DNA from: Gemmatimonadota bacterium
GTDB lineage: Bacteria; Orphanbacterota; Orphanbacteria; Orphanbacterales; Orphanbacteraceae
Assembly: GCA_013002425.1 (NCBI GenBank)
Contig: JABDJQ010000649.1
Coordinates: 1-10,849 of the forward strand
Direction: 5' to 3'
Length of the DNA stretch: 10,849 nt
Below, piece after piece: positions 6,437 to 10,849 of this stretch. Each line of letters begins with the position of its first letter. Position 1 is the first letter of the stretch. The position numbers were made by a program, and so were the translations under genes. The notes under the pieces were generated by a model, which made no database searches, was not told where the DNA came from, and saw only the letters and a program-made list of their open reading frames with translations.

Positions 6437-9397
6437 GTGAAAGAGACACGGAAACTGCTGGTCGGTCCGGCAGGCTCCGGTAAAACGCGCGCCCTCGTGC
6501 GGCGCTTCCTCGCCCGCGTCGATCCGGCGACCCCCGATCGCGTACTCGTATTGACTCCCGACCGCGCAGCCGCCGACCGGTTTCGCGTCTCTGCTTACCG
6601 CGAATGCGACCCCGCCCGCCGCGGATTCCCCGACGGGGCGATCACCACGTTCGAAAGCTTCGCTTCCCGTCTGCTCGGCCTCACGGAAACGGATTTCATC
6701 TCCTCGGAAGAAGAGGCGTTGATTCTTCTCGACAGGGCGGATGACCTGCCCGAGGTCGTGTCGCGTTCCGTCGGATTCCCGGGCTATCGCGGCGCGCTCT
6801 TTCAGTGGATGGAAGAGACGACGGAAGCGGGGATCGAGCCGTCCGAGCTCCTCGCGTATCTCGAAGACCTCCCGCGCCGATCGAAGAAGCTCGAACAGCT
6901 CGCGCGTCTTCTTTCCTCGCACCGCGCGCAACTGAAAGGGCGCGGCAAGTATCGCAGGAGCGGGCTGCCGTGGGAAGCGGCGGCGGCGATGGAAACCGGA
7001 GATCTCACGCCGCCCGCGATCGAAACGATTCTCGTCGACGGTTTCCATCAGTTCTCGCCCGGCCGCATGGAGTTCCTCGCCGCTCTGGCTGCGAGGGCGC
7101 CCGAACTCCGGATCACTCTGCCGTCAATCGAGGGAGAGGAGGCGTGGAGCGCCGAGATCGCGGAGGAAACGAACTCGCTGCTCGCGGAACGCTTTCGATT
7201 CGAACAGGTCGACTTCGCAGCGCCCGGCAACGTTCCCTCTTATCACTTTCTCGGCGGCGCGACGCGCGAAGAGGAACTCGAGCGCATCGTCAAGGAGATC
7301 GAGCGGATTCGCGTGCGCGACGACGCGGCCTACGACGATTTCCTGATTCTGTTCCGCAATGTCGGCCCGTACCGCGAAGCGATGGAGTCGATCGCCGCCC
7401 GGTGGGGCACGCCGTTCCGCGGGCGTTTTCAGGTGCCGCTCGTCCGCACGGCCGCGGGGCGCGCGCTGCTCGAACTGATCCACCTGCTGCAGCCTGTGCT
7501 TCCGATTTCCGACTGGGAGAGCATTCTGAAGAACCGTATGTTCGCGGCCGATCCCGACGCGGCGGATCGCGCGCTCGGAGCGTGGCGCAGCGAGTCGCTC
7601 GAGACCGGCAGGGAGCGGGTGGAGGAACTGCAGGGGATCGATCCCGGCTTCTATTCGGAGCGCGTGGCCCCCCTTCTCGCGTTTCGAGCGGAGACACTCG
7701 GTGCGCGCGGGGCCGCGTTTCTGAAACGCGTGCGCGAGTGGTGGGAGGAACTGCTCGACGACGCGCCATCGGAAAGCAGAGCCGAAAGCGAACTCGCGGC
7801 GCGCGGAGTGCGTCCCGGCGTCGAGCGGGCGGCCGATCTTCTCGCCCGCATGGAAGCGATGGCGCGTGAACTCGAGAACGTCGGGGCGTGGAGCGGTCCG
7901 CGGCTTCTTCCGGTTCTCGAGCAGGAGATCCGGCGCGCGCTCGTGTCGTTCACGACCGGCGGAACCGAAGCGATCCTCGTGGACGACATGCGACACGGGC
8001 AGAACGTCGCGGCCCGTTTCGCGTTTCTCGCCGGCCTCGACGGCGACGCCGTGCCGCGATCGTTTCGCGCCGGCACGATCTGGAACGAAGCCGACCGTGA
8101 AGTACTGAACGATACGGGGCAGTTTCGCGTACGCGATCGCGCCGGACATCAGGCCGAAGAGCGCTTCCTCTTTCGGCGCGCCGCGAGCCGCGGGAGCGAT
8201 CGCGTGTACTTCTCCTTTTCTTCATTCGGCGTGGACGGCCGGGAGCGCGGCGAGTCGCCGTTCCGCAGCGAGTTCCGGACGGAGCTCGGCGAAAACGGGT
8301 ACAGGGAACACGGCGTCATCGAGCGCTATCATACGCTCGACTCGATCGTGATGCGCGAAGACCTCCCGGTGTTCCTCGCGGCCCACGTGGCGCCGGCCGG
8401 CCGCGTTGACGCGGAAGCGAAGACGGCGGCCACGCTGCTTGCCGAATTCGGGCCCGGCGTCCCCGATGCCCCGATCGATTTCCGCCGTCCGGTTCACCTC
8501 GGAGACCACCCGCTCTTCCAGGTCTGGGCCGACTCGAAGACCGAGTTCTCGATCTCGGAGCTCGAGGATTATCAGCTGTGCCCGTATCGCTACGGTTCGC
8601 GCCACGTGTTTCGCCTGGGTGAGCCCGATCCGGAAGTGGAGTTCGCTTTTCCGCCGAGTGTCGAAGGGAACGTCATTCACAAGACGCTCGAAGAGGTGCT
8701 GGGAGGCGGCGACTTCGACGAAGTCTTTCCGCGCGTTTTCGAGGAGGAGCGCGGCGAGTATCCGGGGCGTATCGGACACGCGCTGGCCGAGCAGAATCTG
8801 CGCGAGGGATTGCGCGCGCTGATCCGGGAAGACGAATCGATCAGAAGCCGCTACGGATGGACCGCGGAATCGCTCGAGCGCCGCTTCGGCTCGCGCGTGA
8901 AGGTGGAGGTCGCGCTGGACAAGGAGTCCACGCTCTCCGGGCGAATCGACCGCATCGACCGGAACGGCGATTCCATTCTCGTGATCGACTACAAGCGAAG
9001 CCTGCCGGCCACACGCGCGTTCCAGTTTCAGGTGCGTTCCGGACGCCAGCTGGCTCTTCCGCTCTATCTGCACGCCGCCAAAACCCTGACCGGCCTCGAG
9101 CCGGTGGGCGCGTTTCTGCTCGACGCGCGCAAAGGGAAGCGGATCGGTTTCGTCAAGAAGGAGATGGTCGCGAAACGTAAAGTGCGGAACGACTGGAATA
9201 CCACGGTTTCGATGACGGAAGACGAATGGAAAAAGACCGCGGGCACGGCCGTCAAGCGCGGGCGCGACGTCGTGAAGAAGATCAGAAGCGGCGCTTTTCC
9301 GGTCGACCCGGAAGACGACAACGTGTGCGCGCGCGTGTCTTGCGCGTATCGCGACATCTGCCGTGTCGTACTCGCCGCGCGGGAGTCGAAATCGTGA
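6437..9397 (+). CDS. addB: AddB/RexB-type subunit of the AddAB helicase-nuclease
   Basis: The 986-residue protein is the B subunit of AddAB, which processes double-strand breaks to 3' single-stranded tails for RecA. The N-terminus has a Walker A loop (GPAGSGKT, residues 10-17), but the Walker B site is degenerate: VDGFHQFSP (200-208) has G202 where a helicase would carry the catalytic glutamate, as is normal for AddB. FLAGLDGD (530-537) resembles the conserved AddB FVLGLNEG block. The C-terminus is a RecB-family nuclease: H748, D838 (GRIDRID) and D851-Y-K853 form the metal and catalytic motif. Four cysteines that would hold the AddB iron-sulfur cluster are present: C715 (YQLCPYR), C964, C969 and C975. 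It is somewhat shorter than Bacillus AddB (about 1,166 residues). The GTG start abuts the yhaM stop and has a GGAG; the end overlaps addA by 4 bases. B-subunit identity is clear despite the divergence. Confidence 0.93.
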   Translation: MKETRKLLVGPAGSGKTRALVRRFLARVDPATPDRVLVLTPDRAAADRFRVSAYRECDPARRGFPDGAITTFESFASRLLGLTETDFISSEEEALILLDRADDLPEVVSRSVGFPGYRGALFQWMEETTEAGIEPSELLAYLEDLPRRSKKLEQLARLLSSHRAQLKGRGKYRRSGLPWEAAAAMETGDLTPPAIETILVDGFHQFSPGRMEFLAALAARAPELRITLPSIEGEEAWSAEIAEETNSLLAERFRFEQVDFAAPGNVPSYHFLGGATREEELERIVKEIERIRVRDDAAYDDFLILFRNVGPYREAMESIAARWGTPFRGRFQVPLVRTAAGRALLELIHLLQPVLPISDWESILKNRMFAADPDAADRALGAWRSESLETGRERVEELQGIDPGFYSERVAPLLAFRAETLGARGAAFLKRVREWWEELLDDAPSESRAESELAARGVRPGVERAADLLARMEAMARELENVGAWSGPRLLPVLEQEIRRALVSFTTGGTEAILVDDMRHGQNVAARFAFLAGLDGDAVPRSFRAGTIWNEADREVLNDTGQFRVRDRAGHQAEERFLFRRAASRGSDRVYFSFSSFGVDGRERGESPFRSEFRTELGENGYREHGVIERYHTLDSIVMREDLPVFLAAHVAPAGRVDAEAKTAATLLAEFGPGVPDAPIDFRRPVHLGDHPLFQVWADSKTEFSISELEDYQLCPYRYGSRHVFRLGEPDPEVEFAFPPSVEGNVIHKTLEEVLGGGDFDEVFPRVFEEERGEYPGRIGHALAEQNLREGLRALIREDESIRSRYGWTAESLERRFGSRVKVEVALDKESTLSGRIDRIDRNGDSILVIDYKRSLPATRAFQFQVRSGRQLALPLYLHAAKTLTGLEPVGAFLLDARKGKRIGFVKKEMVAKRKVRNDWNTTVSMTEDEWKKTAGTAVKRGRDVVKKIRSGAFPVDPEDDNVCARVSCAYRDICRVVLAARESKS

Positions 9398-10849
9398 GCG
9401 CGATCGAACTCACCGGCACGCAGTCCGACGCCGCTTACGCGGGCTATCGAAACGTATGGCTTACGGCGGGCGCGGGATCGGGAAAAACGCGCGTACTGAC
9501 CGAACGCATTCTGTTTCTCCACCTCGAGAAGGGAATACCGCTTCATCGCATTCTGGCGATCACGTTCACGGAGAAGGCCGCGGAAGAGATGCGCGTTCGC
9601 ATCGGTTCGCGTCTGGCCGCAATCGGTGCGCGTGATTCTCTCCGCGCGGTTCCGGAGGCCGCGATCACGACGATCGACGCGTTCTGCATGCGTCTCATTC
9701 AGGAGTACGGCGACGCGGTCGGAGTCGATCCTCAGTTTCGCATTCTCGACCCGGTCGAATCGGCCGAGTGGGAAGCGGAAGTGTGGGCCGAAGTCCTCGA
9801 TCGATGGTGGCGCGAGCGGCGCGAAGACGCGATGGCGCTCTTCGGCGCGCTGCCGCTTACGATCGGACCGGCCCATCCCGGGGGAATCGACGGAAGCGTT
9901 TTCTGGTCGCTCCTTCGCAAGATCCATACGGCGGGCGCGGATCTGGACGAGGTCGATTTCACGACGCCGGAACTGGGGGGGATGGCGGAGGCTCTGTGGG
10001 CCGCGGTTCACGCGAATGCCGGACGCGCCGCAGGCAAGATGCGGGGCACTCCCGCGAAGACGATGGAGAAGCTGCAGGAGATCGCGCGGCTCGGCGGCGC
10101 CCGTGATCTGGCCGAGGCGGAGCGATGGGCGCTGCTGGCGGAGGTACGCGGCCGCATCAAGGGGACGGTCGCGAAGAGCGTGAAGGAGTTCATCGACGAA
10201 ACGGCCGAGTGGATCGACGCGCTCGAGGGAATCGGATTCGAGTCGCGGCATCAGAGCATTCGTGAACTGCTCGGCGAATTCGTGCGTGAGCTCGACGAAA
10301 CGTTTTTCGCGCGCAAGCGCGACCGCAGTGCGCTCGATTTTATCGACCTCGAAGAACTCGCGGTCCGCCTGCTCGAAATCGAGAAGGTGGCGCGAGAGAC
10401 GAAGCGGCGGTATCGCTACCTTCTGCTCGACGAATGTCAGGACACGAACGGGCTGCAGCTCTCGCTGATGCGCCTTCTCTGGAACGACGGGCGTTTTTTC
10501 GCGGTCGGCGATCCGAAGCAGTCGATCTATCATTTTCGTGACGCGGACATTCAGGCTTACCTTTCGCTCGGCCGCGAATTCGCGGAGAAGAATTCGATTG
10601 CGCTTACGCTGAGCGAAAACTTTCGAAGCCGTCCGGAAATCATTTCATTCGTGAATGGGTTCTTCGCGACCGTATGGAGCGGAAACGAAGCGCTCGGTGT
10701 TCCGTACGAAGCTCTGGCGGCCGGAAACGAAGTGCGGCCCGCTGTCGACCCGCGGATCGAGTATCTTTCCGTGCGAGACGAGGACGTGAAGGAGGCGAGG
10801 TATCGGGAGGCCGCGCTTCTGGCGGACCGGCTCCGCGCGATTCATGAGG
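9394..10849 (+). CDS. addA: AddA/RecB-like UvrD-family helicase-nuclease subunit, N-terminal part (cut by window end)
   Basis: An open frame of 485 codons starts with GTG inside the addB stop (GTGA overlap) and runs off the window. It encodes the N-terminal helicase part of the AddA subunit, an SF1A 3'-5' motor. The motifs appear in order: Q motif LTGTQSDAA (6-14), Walker A AGAGSGKT (25-32), Ia ITFTEKAAEEMR (56-67), a TTIDAFCMRLIQEYG block, motif II LLLDECQDTN with D346-E347 as Walker B, motif III VGDPKQSIYHFR (371-382) and motif IV LSENFRS (406-412). All ATPase residues are intact, so this is the active motor of the complex, in contrast to AddB. The remaining helicase motifs and the expected C-terminal nuclease domain lie beyond base 10849, so AddA rather than a plain UvrD is inferred from the preceding addB and the PKQSIYHFRDAD form of motif III. 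Confidence 0.93.
   Translation, partial: MSAIELTGTQSDAAYAGYRNVWLTAGAGSGKTRVLTERILFLHLEKGIPLHRILAITFTEKAAEEMRVRIGSRLAAIGARDSLRAVPEAAITTIDAFCMRLIQEYGDAVGVDPQFRILDPVESAEWEAEVWAEVLDRWWRERREDAMALFGALPLTIGPAHPGGIDGSVFWSLLRKIHTAGADLDEVDFTTPELGGMAEALWAAVHANAGRAAGKMRGTPAKTMEKLQEIARLGGARDLAEAERWALLAEVRGRIKGTVAKSVKEFIDETAEWIDALEGIGFESRHQSIRELLGEFVRELDETFFARKRDRSALDFIDLEELAVRLLEIEKVARETKRRYRYLLLDECQDTNGLQLSLMRLLWNDGRFFAVGDPKQSIYHFRDADIQAYLSLGREFAEKNSIALTLSENFRSRPEIISFVNGFFATVWSGNEALGVPYEALAAGNEVRPAVDPRIEYLSVRDEDVKEARYREAALLADRLRAIHE

Noticed and set aside
5345..7048. A 567-codon minus-strand open frame opposite yhaM and the start of addB
   Set aside because: It covers both a strong promoter and two well-supported genes, has no recognisable domain, and mirrors their third-codon-position GC bias.
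9064..10533. A 489-codon minus-strand open frame opposite the addB/addA junction
   Set aside because: The plus strand reads through intact helicase motifs of AddA and the nuclease and cysteine motifs of AddB. The antisense product is arginine-rich with no motif.
5420..10849. The nuclease-helicase operon as a new anti-phage defence system
   Set aside because: The proteins are recognisable AddB and AddA housekeeping repair subunits plus a YhaM-type nuclease. No typical defence partner, mobile element or shift in base composition surrounds them.

Overview
The window is a compact, gene-dense piece of a GC-rich bacterial chromosome. It holds eight protein genes and no RNA genes, insertion sequences, CRISPR arrays or long non-coding gaps. 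Neighbouring genes abut or overlap by 0, 4, 12 or 14 bases, and the only real intergenic spaces are two divergent promoter regions (about 1348-1481 and 5310-5419). The gene set (type IV prepilin peptidase, RlmE, PtsN-like EIIA, a membrane/spermidine-synthase-like/TPR fusion, PIG-L deacetylase, YhaM-type nuclease and AddAB rather than RecBCD) fits a Gram-negative lineage outside the well-studied enterics, possibly Acidobacteriota-like. That placement is a low-confidence guess because no phylogenetic marker is present.

Left part (1-1347): the C-terminal end of a prepilin peptidase gene reads rightward and converges on a leftward two-gene unit, ptsN-like then rlmE, joined by a 4-base stop/start overlap. 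Middle (1482-5309): a rightward gene of about 1,032 codons encodes a polytopic membrane protein with a spermidine-synthase-like Rossmann domain and C-terminal TPRs. It converges, with a 12-base overlap, on a leftward PIG-L/LmbE deacetylase gene. Right part (5381-10849): a strong sigma-70-like promoter lies only 9 bases before the start codon of a YhaM-type OB-fold/HD nuclease gene. That gene is followed without any gap by addB and, with a 4-base overlap, by addA, which runs out of the window. The three genes look like one nucleic-acid processing/repair operon.

Functionally, the yhaM-addB-addA unit is the most coherent module: AddAB resects double-strand breaks for recombination, and a 3'-5' exonuclease is co-expressed with it. 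I see no clear novel defence system. The points most worth a second look are the apparent leaderless transcription of yhaM (and perhaps of the divergent deacetylase gene), the loss of the acidic aminopropyltransferase motif in the spermidine-synthase-like fusion, the altered cysteine spacing in AddB, and two TTG start codons supported by ribosome-binding sites around the ptsN/fusion divergent region.
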